64,000 nucleotides of DNA. Origin: Nitrospira sp. Lineage in GTDB: Bacteria > Nitrospirota > Nitrospiria > Nitrospirales > Nitrospiraceae. The stretch lies in the NCBI GenBank assembly GCA_022226935.1, contig CP092081.1:2430627-2494626 (forward strand). The letters run 5' to 3'. This document shows positions 17,364-25,759 of this stretch, piece after piece. Both the position numbers and the translations under genes were made by a program. The notes below the pieces were generated by a model, which did not search any database, had not been told where the DNA came from, and saw only the letters and a program-made list of their open reading frames with translations. The stretch's first letter is position 1. The number at the start of each line of letters is the position of its first letter.

Positions 17364-18922
17364 CGCCTCAGCCAGGCAAATAGCGTGGTCAATAGTGACT
17401 TGGTGCGCGGGGTGAAATGCGCTTTGCGCCAAAGATTGACCGCCTTCTTGATGACTTCCGCACGTGTCGGATAGGGATGGATTGTCCCGGCAATCGTCTT
17501 AGCGCCGACGCCGGCCTTCATCGCCACAGAGACCTCGCTGATCAAGTCCCCGGCGTGCGACCCGACAATGGTGGCCCCGAGAATCGTATCGGTGCCCGCT
17601 TGGATATGAAGACGGGCAAACCCTTGTTCATCACCATCGAGAATGGCTCGATCGACTTCGTCAAACGTATGCGTATAGGTTTCGACCTTCAGTCCCTGTT
17701 TCACCGCCTCCGCTTCGTACAACCCGACATGGGCAATTTCCGGTGCGGTAAAGGTGCACCAGGGCATATTGAGCGAATTCACGTTCGCATATCCCAATCC
17801 GAACGGATGGGGAAACAAGGCGTTTTGAATGACGATCTGCGCCATTGCATCGGCAGCATGGGTAAACTTGTAGCGCGAACAGACATCTCCAGCGGCATAG
17901 ATGCGCGGATTCGTCGTCTGCAGGCGATCGTTCACTGTGACGCCCGTCTTATCGAATTCGACGCCGACGGTTTCCAATCCCAAGCCTTGTACATTGGGCG
18001 CGCGGCCCACACCCACCAGAATCTCATCGACCGTCAGATCATGGTGTTGCCCGTGAGAATCGACGATCAGCCGCTTGCCGTCCGGGACCTTCTCAATCCG
18101 GAGATCCTTCCCGCAACAGAGCAAGGCCACGCCGTCACGGATCATCGACTGTTGCACGCATTCCGCCGCATCTCGATCCTCATTCGGAAGGATGCCGTGC
18201 ATCGCCTCAATGAGCGACACTCGACTGCCGAACCGTGCCAAGGCCTGCGCCAATTCGCACCCGATCGGGCCTGCCCCGATGACGCCGACGCGCACAGGGA
18301 GCGTCGTGAGCGAAAAGACTGTTTCATTGGTCAGATAGCCCGCCTCTTCCAATCCCGGGATGGAAGGCGCGGCAGCTCTTGCGCCGGTACACACAGCCGC
18401 CTTGACGAAGACTAAGGTCCGGTTGCCTGCTGAGCCTTCAACGACGACCGTCTCGCCGCCGACAAACCGGGCCTGACCGATATAGACATCCACACCGAGT
18501 GCCTTATAACGGTGTGCGGAATCCACGTGGCTGATTCTGGCCCGCAGCTGCCGCATCCTCGCCATGGCCGCGCCGAAATCGTAGCTTGCCCCATCCGGAA
18601 TGCGGGCGCCGAACACCGTCGCGTTGCGCACCTGTGCCCAGGCGTTCGCGGCGCGGATCATTCCCTTGGAGGGCACGCAGCCGACATTGAGGCAATCTCC
18701 ACCCATCAAGTGCCGCTCGATGAGCGCCACCTTTGCGCCCACACCCGCGGCGATCACTGCCGTGATTAAACCGGCCGTTCCGGCTCCGACCACGACGATG
18801 TTGTATCGACCGTCCGGTTCAGGATTGACCCAATTGGACGGATGCACATTGCCCACCAGTTTCCGGTTGTGCTCGTCATCCGGCAGAACGAGGTGTTGAC
18901 TATCGGCTGTCATCAATGACAT
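17360..18922 (-). CDS. MerA/lipoamide-dehydrogenase-like FAD-dependent oxidoreductase
   Basis: 520 residues from ATG 18922; a TTG at 18997 is in frame but lacks a ribosome site. GAGTAG (47-52) binds FAD, GGDCLNVGCVPSK (Cys 77 and 82) is the redox-active disulfide, GAGPIGCELAQ binds NAD(P)H, and AAGDVCSRYKFTHAA and HPYPTRAEV complete the class I disulfide reductase fold. It is often named mercuric reductase, but the C-terminus (TLFAWLRR) lacks the vicinal cysteine pair and the N-terminus lacks an NmerA domain. Hg(II) reduction is therefore unlikely. It is coupled to DUF3047 downstream and sits 55 bases behind the TVP38 gene. True electron acceptor unknown. Confidence 0.8.
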   Translation of the reverse strand: MSLMTADSQHLVLPDDEHNRKLVGNVHPSNWVNPEPDGRYNIVVVGAGTAGLITAVIAAGVGAKVALIERHLMGGDCLNVGCVPSKGMIRAANAWAQVRNATVFGARIPDGASYDFGAAMARMRQLRARISHVDSAHRYKALGVDVYIGQARFVGGETVVVEGSAGNRTLVFVKAAVCTGARAAAPSIPGLEEAGYLTNETVFSLTTLPVRVGVIGAGPIGCELAQALARFGSRVSLIEAMHGILPNEDRDAAECVQQSMIRDGVALLCCGKDLRIEKVPDGKRLIVDSHGQHHDLTVDEILVGVGRAPNVQGLGLETVGVEFDKTGVTVNDRLQTTNPRIYAAGDVCSRYKFTHAADAMAQIVIQNALFPHPFGLGYANVNSLNMPWCTFTAPEIAHVGLYEAEAVKQGLKVETYTHTFDEVDRAILDGDEQGFARLHIQAGTDTILGATIVGSHAGDLISEVSVAMKAGVGAKTIAGTIHPYPTRAEVIKKAVNLWRKAHFTPRTKSLLTTLFAWLRR

Positions 18923-18977
18923 CAATAGGCCTTTCTCTCCCTGCGCGAGGTCTATCGCTAAAGGCGTCTCTCGCTGG

Positions 18978-19694
18978 TCAGTTCGATTGACCGGCAAACC
19001 GCTTGTAGAGGATGGGGACCAGCGCGAGTAATCCTAACAGCGTAAACGCGATTAACACATTGGGGGACACGATTTCCTTGAGCGAATTGATCGTTCCCAA
19101 TTGACGCCCCGCATAGGCAAAGACAAAACTCCCGGGAATGATACCCAGGGACGTCGCCGCCACGTAAGTTCCGACCTTGACCCTGGTCAATCCCGACACC
19201 ATGTTGACTAAGAAAAACGGAAAGAGCGGGATCAATCGCAGAGTCAGCAGGTAGCTAAATGCATTCCGAGCGAAGCCCTCCTGGATAGCTCCGAGCCTGC
19301 TTCCGAATTTTTGCTCAACCCAGTCTCGTAGCAGATACCGCGCCACCAGAAATGCCAGTGTGGCCCCGACCGTTGCGCCAACATTCACATACAGCGTTCC
19401 CAACACACTTCCGAAGAGGAATCCTCCGGCGAGGGTCATGATCGCGCCACCCGGCAATGACAGCCCGACCACGGTGCAATAGGCCAACACATACACCGCA
19501 ACGGCCGTCGAATAGTTGGCTTCCGTGAATGCAAGCAGCAGATCGCGATTGGCCTTCAGCGCATCCAGGGACAGATAGCGCCCCAGATCGAAATAGAGGA
19601 ACCCCGCCACGGCACAACCCACGACGAGGGCCAATACAAGCTTGCCGTTACCGGCGCGCGCCTTGGGTAGAGAAGAATCGGCAGAAATAGTCAT
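18978..19694 (-). CDS. TVP38/TMEM64 family (DedA-like) membrane protein
   Basis: 238 residues from ATG 19694 (GGGAG 11 bases upstream); ATG 19721 is possible. Five or six hydrophobic segments. The loop GGAIMTLAGGFLFGSVLGTLY and the stretch FLVARYLLRDWVEQKFG, then RLIPLFPFFLVNMVSG, are the VTT/SNARE-associated domain motifs. The family is linked to lipid scrambling or transport across the inner membrane. A TVP38 gene next to a MerA-like flavoprotein gene recurs in many bacteria, which suggests a shared redox or membrane-lipid role not yet defined. Confidence 0.85.
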   Translation of the reverse strand: MTISADSSLPKARAGNGKLVLALVVGCAVAGFLYFDLGRYLSLDALKANRDLLLAFTEANYSTAVAVYVLAYCTVVGLSLPGGAIMTLAGGFLFGSVLGTLYVNVGATVGATLAFLVARYLLRDWVEQKFGSRLGAIQEGFARNAFSYLLTLRLIPLFPFFLVNMVSGLTRVKVGTYVAATSLGIIPGSFVFAYAGRQLGTINSLKEIVSPNVLIAFTLLGLLALVPILYKRFAGQSN

Positions 19695-19887
19695 TTTGTT
19701 CGGTACTCCCGGCGGTATCATCGTGTCTGCCCGCTCCTGTGTCAATCAGATCACGTCCCCACCGTCCATGCCCTGTCCCTTTTTCCTAGCTGCTCCACTT
19801 TTTCGTTCAGCTTCGTTCATCGGTGCCCTCAAGTGCAGGGCTACAACCTCCGAAAGAACTCTTGAAGCCGGGAGGCGAGTGGAGGTA

Positions 19888-20094
19888 ATGTCGTCCGTGT
19901 ACGCGATCATTGATGTCCTGGACGCTGCCATGCCGACAACACATTCGGTTCCACAGCAGACCCGTACCTCGCACCCCGCTTACGAAACCGCTTTACACGT
20001 GTGGATGCGCCCCTGCCCCCAGTGCCATTGCCGTCTGAGAAAAAATTCACCTGAAGAATCATGGCGTTGTGGCTGCGGCTGGCGCACGGAGTGA
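19888..20094 (+). CDS. small zinc-ribbon-like protein
   Basis: 68 residues from ATG 19888, directly behind GGAGGTA (very close spacing) with a second GGAGG 13 bases upstream. ATG 19930 is an in-frame alternative with no ribosome site. The C-terminal CPQCHCRL...WRCGCGW has two Cys-x-x/x-Cys knuckles about 15 residues apart, as in a small zinc ribbon. No further domain. Function unknown, and coding status is moderately supported. Confidence 0.45.
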   Translation: MSSVYAIIDVLDAAMPTTHSVPQQTRTSHPAYETALHVWMRPCPQCHCRLRKNSPEESWRCGCGWRTE

Positions 20095-20099
20095 AGTGG

Positions 20100-20105
20100 T
20101 ACAAT
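20100..20105 (+). promoter_or_regulatory. extended -10 box (TGG-TACAAT)
   Basis: TGGTACAAT lies 26 bases before the ATG of the small membrane protein gene and just beyond the stop of the zinc-ribbon ORF. It could give that gene its own short-leader transcript. No -35 is evident. Confidence 0.4.
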
Positions 20106-20130
20106 TAGCTCATATGAAGGGGGTGACGTC

Positions 20131-20280
20131 ATGGGACCGCTCTCGGTGCACGATATGAAAGGTGGATTCTTCCTCATCGCCAGCTTCGTGTTACTGGCCA
20201 CGATTTGCGCCATTGCCGCCCTGGGCACATTGATGCGCCCGCAACGCTGGTGTGAACGCGAGACCAGACTGCATGTCTGA
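20131..20280 (+). CDS. 49-residue single-span membrane protein
   Basis: ATG 20131 is preceded by AAGGGGGTGACGTC, a good ribosome site. The product has a short charged head (MGPLSVHDMKGG), one hydrophobic helix (about 13-34, FFLIASFVLLATICAIAALG) and a basic tail (MRPQRWCERETRLHV). It would sit in the inner membrane with a cytoplasmic C-terminus. No family recognised. The about 250-base stretch that follows to the next gene holds only a weak six-bp hairpin (20291-20313). Confidence 0.5.
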   Translation: MGPLSVHDMKGGFFLIASFVLLATICAIAALGTLMRPQRWCERETRLHV

Positions 20281-20527
20281 CGTGCTCAGCCAGACCCATT
20301 TTGAAGCGGTCTGACGTCTGATCCCCCTCTGCGGTCTTGCCTTTCTCTCTGCGCCGTCTTTCCCCTGCTCCGTCATCTAGATTTAGATCCTCTGAACCGT
20401 CCCGGCGCCTAATCAGAGGGCGTTCCATTCCCCAGCCAATTTACAACCTTCTGCCTCTTTCCATTTGCAGGCTTCACCCTTGTAAGCACAGGGCATGTTG
20501 TCCTACTCTGTGAGCAGGGAGGCCGGT

Positions 20528-21172
20528 ATGGATCAGAATGACCGATTGATCAAGACCAAGGAGAACTGGGCCAAGGCCCGTCGGGGCGGAGAAGAGCGTG
20601 AGGTATTCTATGAAGGGGACGATCGGCTCCCTCCAGGCCAGCATTTAGTTGAAACGTGGCCGGTACTCGACCTTGGCCAGAAACCCGATATTCCGCTTGC
20701 CGAATGGACACTCACTGTCGGAGGCGCAGTCGCGGCCCCGATGACCTGGACCTGGACAGACTTTCTCGCGCAACCGCAGTTCAAAGACACGTCGGACTTT
20801 CATTGTGTGACATCGTGGAGCCGGTATGACAATGAGTGGGAAGGAGTGAGCTTCAGGCACTTGACGGCCGTCGTCCAACCGCACCCTTCCGCCCGCTTCG
20901 TGCTGTTCAAATCCTACGACGACTACACCACCAATTTACCGCTCAGTGCCTGCCTGGACGATGATGTGCTGCTCACGTATAAATGGAACGGCCGCCCGCT
21001 CACGAAGGAACACGGTGGCCCGGTGCGTATGATCATCCCGAAACGATACGCCTGGAAAGGCGCCAAATGGATCAAGGAGATCACCTTCTCGGATCACGAC
21101 GAGAAGGGGTTTTGGGAAGTGCGTGGCTATTCTAATACCGCTCTCCCCTGGCAAAACGATCGCTACGGATGA
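20528..21172 (+). CDS. sulfite oxidase-like molybdopterin-dependent oxidoreductase (cytoplasmic, YuiH-type)
   Basis: 214 residues from ATG 20528, with AGGGAGG six bases upstream. It consists of only the molybdopterin-binding domain of the sulfite oxidase superfamily. DFHCVTSWSRYDNEWEGV carries Cys 93, the expected molybdenum ligand; KEHGGPVRMIIPKRYAWKG.KW is the cofactor-binding stretch. It has no twin-arginine or Sec signal and no haem or dimerisation domain, so it is probably cytoplasmic. Substrate unknown. Its stop overlaps the start of a dipeptide epimerase gene (ATGA), an unexpected partner. Confidence 0.85.
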   Translation: MDQNDRLIKTKENWAKARRGGEEREVFYEGDDRLPPGQHLVETWPVLDLGQKPDIPLAEWTLTVGGAVAAPMTWTWTDFLAQPQFKDTSDFHCVTSWSRYDNEWEGVSFRHLTAVVQPHPSARFVLFKSYDDYTTNLPLSACLDDDVLLTYKWNGRPLTKEHGGPVRMIIPKRYAWKGAKWIKEITFSDHDEKGFWEVRGYSNTALPWQNDRYG

Positions 21173-22302
21173 GCTTCCACCTGCAGCCACGACGCCTCTC
21201 AGTGAACTCCCACGTCATACAGCGCATCGAGATCTGGCCGGTCGATATTCCAATCACCGATCCCTTCGTCGTGGCCACAGGCGCCCGCGTGACGGCGCAA
21301 AACCTCTTCATGCGCGTGACCTTGCACGACGGGACGCATGGCATTGGAGAGGCGGCACCCTTTCCCGAAGTGGGAGGCGAAGATCGGGCCTCCTGTTTCG
21401 CTGCGGCCAAAGATTTAGCCTCTGGACTGATCGGCCGATCTGCGGGAGACTATGAATCCCTTGCAGATCACCTGAGCGAACAGGCTCCGCTCTTTCCCGC
21501 GGCTCGCTGCGGCCTGGAAACGGCCATCCTCGATGCCTATTGCCGGACTCAGGGCATCCCGCTCTGGCAACTCTGGGGGCAGGCCGATGTCCGAGAGCGG
21601 GAAACCGACATCACCATCCCGATCTGCGATATGGAAAAGACTCTCGCCCTCTCGCGCGGCTGGTATGCCCAAGGCTTCCGCCTCTTCAAGATGAAGGTCG
21701 GGACCGATGTCGAGGACGACATACGCCGCGTAAAGGCTGTGCATGAGGCACTTCCAGGAATCAGCTTCATCGGTGATGGCAATCAGGGCTTTTCCCGTGA
21801 GGACTGCATCCGGTTCGCCGGCGGAGTAAAACAGTTCGGCGGGCGGCTAATGCTCCTGGAACAACCGGTGATTCGAGACGACCTCGAGGGACTTCAGGCC
21901 ATCCGGCATCTGACAGGCATTCCTGTGGCAGCTGACGAATCCGTCCGATCGCTGGAGGATGCACGCCGGGTGGTCGGGATGCAGGCCGCCGACTACATCA
22001 ACATCAAGATCATGAAAACGGGCGTGATAGAGGCACGGCGCATCGCAGACTTCACCCGATCGTCCGGCCTTCGACTCATGGTCGGCGGGATGCTCGAAAC
22101 ACGCATCGCGATGGGCTGTTCGTTCAGCCTGGTGCTGGGACTCGGCGACTTTGACGTGCTGGACCTCGACACACCACTCCTCCTCTCGATCGATCCCGTC
22201 ATCGGCGGGTATCGCTACCAAGGTCCGCGACTTCAACCCTGGCAGGAAGCGGGGCTCAACATGCAGATGGCCGTGCCCGCCGACTGTCTCACCATTCAAT
22301 AA
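21169..22302 (+). CDS. dipeptide epimerase (enolase superfamily, muconate-lactonizing subgroup)
   Basis: 377 residues. The catalytic set of the MLE/L-Ala-D/L-Glu epimerase group is intact: KMK (Lys 174 and 176), metal ligands Asp 203 (GDGNQG), Glu 231 (LLEQPV) and Asp 256 (AADES), and Lys 280 (INIKIMKTG). The C-terminal DxD-like region (LDLDTPLLL) binds the dipeptide amino group in family members. The likely reaction is epimerisation of L-Ala-D/L-Glu or another dipeptide, for instance in murein peptide recycling. O-succinylbenzoate synthase activity is less likely because no menaquinone genes are near. It is coupled to the preceding Mo-oxidoreductase gene. Confidence 0.85.
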   Translation: MSFHLQPRRLSVNSHVIQRIEIWPVDIPITDPFVVATGARVTAQNLFMRVTLHDGTHGIGEAAPFPEVGGEDRASCFAAAKDLASGLIGRSAGDYESLADHLSEQAPLFPAARCGLETAILDAYCRTQGIPLWQLWGQADVRERETDITIPICDMEKTLALSRGWYAQGFRLFKMKVGTDVEDDIRRVKAVHEALPGISFIGDGNQGFSREDCIRFAGGVKQFGGRLMLLEQPVIRDDLEGLQAIRHLTGIPVAADESVRSLEDARRVVGMQAADYINIKIMKTGVIEARRIADFTRSSGLRLMVGGMLETRIAMGCSFSLVLGLGDFDVLDLDTPLLLSIDPVIGGYRYQGPRLQPWQEAGLNMQMAVPADCLTIQ

Positions 22303-22476
22303 GTGGCGGCTCACCTCGCCCTCGCCTTAGTCTCTCCCAACCGCCACCTGCAAGTTTCCCGAAATATTTTGCCGTTTTTTCACTTTTCTGAAAAATTAGC
22401 CTCAGGCACCATGGCTCCGTTGAGCGGACCACCTTTCGCATCTATCGCCACCGTACGTATCCGGGAGGAACGTCCC

Positions 22477-23283
22477 ATGCAATCAATTACCCCATACCCG
22501 CGACTCGCATTTGTCTTCACTCTGTGCTGGATGGTCGGAGGCGCGGCATTGACGCTGGGAGGCTGCGTCTCGCAGCAGACCTATGATACCGCTCGGCATG
22601 AAATAAAAACGCGGGCGGGCGAGCTGGCGCAGACTCAGGCCGATATTCATAACCTGGAACAGGAACGGGATGCGGCACACCTCGCCAATCAGCGCGATGA
22701 ACGAGCGCTGGCCAACCTGAAGCACGAGCTGAAAACCATTCAAGCTTCCTATGATCAACTGCACAAGGCCAATCAAGCCAAACTGGCCCTGCTGGAGCAC
22801 AATATTGCCGCCTTACGTGCCAAGCATCAGGCCATGCTGAAGGAGATCAGCGAAACCAAGCGGATTGAGAAACGGCTGGAAGCCCTGACCACGCTGCGCG
22901 AACGAACGATGGCGACGCAGCAACCAGGACCGGAAGCATACGTGACTCCTGTCGACACCGTTCAGCAGGAACCGCACATGGTCGCGGTGATTACACCGCA
23001 ACCCTCTCAGGCAGAGACACCCTCGACGGCGCCCACTCCGGCAGCCGCTCCGTCATCAACGATTCCTGCACCATCAGTAACCGTGGCCCCCGCACCGTCG
23101 ACTGCTTCGCCTGCAACGGCAGTCGCCGCGCCCGCAGCTCCGAATGCCCCCGCAAAGGTGAGCCAGGCTGCCGCTACCCCGCCCGCTCCTCGTCCAGTCC
23201 CTGCACCAGCGCCTCAGGATGAATCCTGGTTCTCCAGCGTGACCGGATGGTTTTCCTCTTTGATCGATTGGCTCTGGGCCTAA
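22477..23283 (+). CDS. coiled-coil lipoprotein with Pro/Ala-rich linker
   Basis: 268 residues from ATG 22477, with GGGAGGA seven bases upstream. The lipobox LGGC places the lipidated Cys at residue 30. Residues about 38-140 form a long coiled coil (EIKTRAGELAQTQADIHNLE and KHELKTIQASYDQLHKANQA). Residues about 175-250 are an Ala/Pro/Thr/Ser linker, and the last 18 residues are an aromatic amphipathic helix (SWFSSVTGWFSSLIDWLWA). The linker probably spans the periplasm or the peptidoglycan, with the tail touching a membrane or partner. Function unknown. It is well separated from the epimerase by 174 bases. Confidence 0.75.
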   Translation: MQSITPYPRLAFVFTLCWMVGGAALTLGGCVSQQTYDTARHEIKTRAGELAQTQADIHNLEQERDAAHLANQRDERALANLKHELKTIQASYDQLHKANQAKLALLEHNIAALRAKHQAMLKEISETKRIEKRLEALTTLRERTMATQQPGPEAYVTPVDTVQQEPHMVAVITPQPSQAETPSTAPTPAAAPSSTIPAPSVTVAPAPSTASPATAVAAPAAPNAPAKVSQAAATPPAPRPVPAPAPQDESWFSSVTGWFSSLIDWLWA

Positions 23284-23361
23284 GATAGACGTACAAATTG
23301 GCGCAGGCCATCACTACCTTTGATGGTCCGCGCCACACCTATCGCTTTCCCTTCGCGGTGT

Positions 23362-23583
23362 TTACGGAAGCGCCTCAGGCGGAACGAATCCATCTCCCCC
23401 CTCGTCGCACTTCTTGCAATTTAATTCAGTGCCGAGAAACACCTGCCGCCCCTCTTCCGTCAGCACCCACGGACGACTCGTCATCGGCGGTTGGTGACGC
23501 ACATGCTGGCCGTGCCCGCAGCGAAGGTCGGCTACCCAATGTCCCTCTTCGTCCTGGTGATATCCGATAATCGATTGTTGCAT
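23362..23583 (-). CDS. DUF3565 domain-containing protein
   Basis: 73 residues from ATG 23583, with GAGGGAG seven bases upstream. MQQSIIGYHQDEEGHWVADL and RCGHGQHVRHQPP, then RPWVLTEEGR and LNCKKCDEG, match the DUF3565 pattern well. The Cys/His placement (CGHGQHVRH...CKKC) suggests one bound metal. The protein is small and cytoplasmic. Function unknown. Confidence 0.85.
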   Translation of the reverse strand: MQQSIIGYHQDEEGHWVADLRCGHGQHVRHQPPMTSRPWVLTEEGRQVFLGTELNCKKCDEGGDGFVPPEALP

Positions 23584-23710
23584 CACACACTCCCTCGTCG
23601 TGATCCGAGCAGCCCCTGGTATCCAAGCGGATGTCGTGATACCGGGGCCTGAATAGACTGTGATACACTGCCACGCCAATCAGAGTACCATGTTTTCCAG
23701 GAGGTTGCGG

Positions 23711-24610
23711 ATGGGACAGGCAGAGTTTCGTATCGGCATCGTCGGGGTCGGACGCATGGGAGCCAACATGGCCCGCCGGCTCCACGACCTCACATATCAG
23801 ATTGTCGCCGTCTACGATACCGAGGCGTCACGCGCGGAGACACTGGCCAACGAACTGGGGTGCAAGGCCGCTCCGACTCCGGCCCAGGCCGCGGAACCGG
23901 CCAATACGATACTGACGGTGGTGCCGGATGACGCAGCCATGCACCGCATCTATGCACCCGGCAAACCAGACAGCCTGCTGCAGCACGCGACCAACCGGCT
24001 CTTTATCAATTGCGCGACCCTTTCTCCCGCGCTCCAAACAGAAGTCCACAGGCTGGTAGAAGAACAGGGAGGCCAGAGCCTCGAAGCCTGTATGGCGAGC
24101 AGTATTCCCCAAGCCCGCCAAGGCACCCTCTATCTCATGTGCGGTGGACGACGAAACGTGTTCGAGCGCGCGACCCCGTTACTCAAGGACTTGAGCGCGC
24201 ACCTGCGTTATATCGGACCAGCGGGCGACGCCGCCAAGGTGAAAGCGCTGGTGAATATGGTCATGAACGCCAATACCGCAGCCCTCGCGGAAGGCCTCGG
24301 ATTGGCATCCGCCCTGGGATTGGATCTGACCATGCTGCGCGAAGTATTTTCCCAGACGGGCGCGAACTCCCGCGTCCTGGAGACCGACGGAGAAGACATG
24401 CAGCAGCGCGCACATGACTGCTATTTTTCCGCCGCCCATGCCGCGAAAGATTCAGGGATCGCTTGCAGTCTGGCCGAACAAGTGGGGCTGGACCTCCCCA
24501 TTGCGAAAGCCACCCATGCTCAGTACCGCCGGCTGGTGACGCTCGGCAAAGGCGAACTGGATAAATCCGCGGTGGCAGAACTGACGTTCAAGGAGCGGCT
24601 GACTTCCTGA
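23711..24610 (+). CDS. NAD(P)-dependent beta-hydroxyacid dehydrogenase family protein
   Basis: 299 residues from ATG 23711, preceded by AGGAGG six bases upstream. IGIVGVGRMGANMARRL is the dinucleotide-binding motif of the 3-hydroxyisobutyrate/6-phosphogluconate dehydrogenase family. The central region CMASSIPQARQGTLYLMCGG is the substrate-binding stretch (family DxxVSGGxxGA, here diverged). KVKALVNMVMNANTAALAEG carries the catalytic Lys in the usual KxxxN arrangement. Reduction of glyoxylate or succinic semialdehyde, or tartronate-type activity, are options. The altered SGG motif leaves the substrate open. Confidence 0.82.
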   Translation: MGQAEFRIGIVGVGRMGANMARRLHDLTYQIVAVYDTEASRAETLANELGCKAAPTPAQAAEPANTILTVVPDDAAMHRIYAPGKPDSLLQHATNRLFINCATLSPALQTEVHRLVEEQGGQSLEACMASSIPQARQGTLYLMCGGRRNVFERATPLLKDLSAHLRYIGPAGDAAKVKALVNMVMNANTAALAEGLGLASALGLDLTMLREVFSQTGANSRVLETDGEDMQQRAHDCYFSAAHAAKDSGIACSLAEQVGLDLPIAKATHAQYRRLVTLGKGELDKSAVAELTFKERLTS

Positions 24611-24619
24611 CAGGTGGGA

Positions 24620-25084
24620 CTAGTGCTTTTCGAACGGCTGCTCGGGCCTGAGCGAGGCGGGAAAGAATTGCCAACGTTTCTGGGCATCCACATCAAACGC
24701 CCCCACAAACTTCGACGGCCCCACCAACGACTGAAACTCCACCAGCCGAATCGTGCAGTGCGTTCGGTCGATCACGCGGGCATCGTACTGCCCTAATAAC
24801 GTCATCGCGCCTGACGCCTGCTCATACAGGTTGCGCCGCCCGGCATATCCCGTATCCGGAAATAACTCTGCCGTATCGGTACAGCCCTGAGAACCTTCCA
24901 CCTGCAGCGTTAAGCGGTAGCGGGACAAAAAGGGATGTGTGGCGACACGCGTCACCCGCAAGCGAAGCCCCGCTGAAGGCACCTCAGCCTCAGCGGGCTC
25001 CGGACGATCGCTGTTACAAGCCGCCAGGAGGAGGACCAGCCCCATCACCATCCAGGCACGTCCTCGTTCCAGCGCCAGGTTCAT
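24620..25084 (-). CDS. lipoprotein of unknown function
   Basis: 154 residues. A lipoprotein signal with lipobox LLAAC (Cys about 23) is followed by a short acidic linker and a beta-rich domain (LRLRVTRVATHPFLSRYRL, GQYDARVIDRTHCTIRLVEF). Two further Cys could form a disulfide. No family recognised. Its start overlaps the stop of the GlcG-like gene (ATGA), so both are probably made together and exported. Confidence 0.65.
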   Translation of the reverse strand: MNLALERGRAWMVMGLVLLLAACNSDRPEPAEAEVPSAGLRLRVTRVATHPFLSRYRLTLQVEGSQGCTDTAELFPDTGYAGRRNLYEQASGAMTLLGQYDARVIDRTHCTIRLVEFQSLVGPSKFVGAFDVDAQKRWQFFPASLRPEQPFEKH

Positions 25085-25629
25085 TTGGCGGCAGGCATCT
25101 TCGAGGCCGCCCCGATGGCATCGAGACCGGCTTCGGCACAGGCATCATCCAAGTGAGTTCCCGGCGCGCCGCCGACTCCGATCGCTCCCACCACTTCACC
25201 GGCGATTTCAATGGGCAACCCGCCGCCAACCATCAAAATGCTCTCGTTCATTTCGCGCAGCGCCTGCAACGCCGGTTGCTTGGCAATCATGTCCGCCAAC
25301 TCACTCGTCGCGCGCCGCAGACTGGCTGCCGTGTAGGCTTTCTTTCTGCTGCTGTCGACGGTGTGAGGACCGGCGCCGTCAGCCCGCAACATGGCCCGGA
25401 GCACACCGGCCCGATCCACAACCGAGGCGCTGACCCGATAGCCGTCCTTTTTACAGGCATCGAGCGCCGCCTGCGCGGCCTTCCCTGCCAAAACCGCCGG
25501 CAAGACCGACTCTTTCGGCAATTCATCGGCCGCCTGCGCCGTTCCCAGCCATCCGGCGGCCAGTAACCCCATAGCAAAGAAGCCGGCACAGCCCAGCACC
25601 CGTCCAGACACCTGTATTCGCTCTCCCAT
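25081..25629 (-). CDS. GlcG/HbpS-like haem-binding-family protein, exported
   Basis: 182 residues from ATG 25629; AAGGAGG sits six bases before this second of two adjacent ATGs. A Sec signal peptide (to about AQAAD, residue 34) precedes a GlcG/HbpS domain: SVLPAVLAGKAAQAALDACK, ASVVDRAGVLRAMLRADGA, KKAYTAAS and GGGLPIEIAGEVVGAIGVGG are its typical motifs. Family members bind haem or small acids, and many are periplasmic and of unknown role. It is coupled to the downstream lipoprotein gene. Confidence 0.85.
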   Translation of the reverse strand: MGERIQVSGRVLGCAGFFAMGLLAAGWLGTAQAADELPKESVLPAVLAGKAAQAALDACKKDGYRVSASVVDRAGVLRAMLRADGAGPHTVDSSRKKAYTAASLRRATSELADMIAKQPALQALREMNESILMVGGGLPIEIAGEVVGAIGVGGAPGTHLDDACAEAGLDAIGAASKMPAAK

Positions 25630-25759
25630 CATGAGCCTCCTTTTATTCCTCTTCGTCAGTCGTGAGTCATCCACGCTGCACCGCGGGAGCCTACGGCCAT
25701 CACATCGCGCTGTCAATACTCGGAGTCCCGTGATCGGGCCTGGCACAGAAACGGAGGGG

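Noticed and set aside
17360-18922. Mercuric reductase (merA)
   Set aside because: No C-terminal vicinal Cys pair, no NmerA domain and no mer genes nearby; only the general disulfide-reductase fold is supported.
19642-19887. 150-codon version of the zinc-ribbon ORF
   Set aside because: Its first part overlaps the divergent TVP38 gene start, and the good ribosome site lies at 19888.
20291-20313. Rho-independent terminator after the 49-residue membrane protein
   Set aside because: Only a six-bp stem with an 11-base loop and no T-run; too weak to call.
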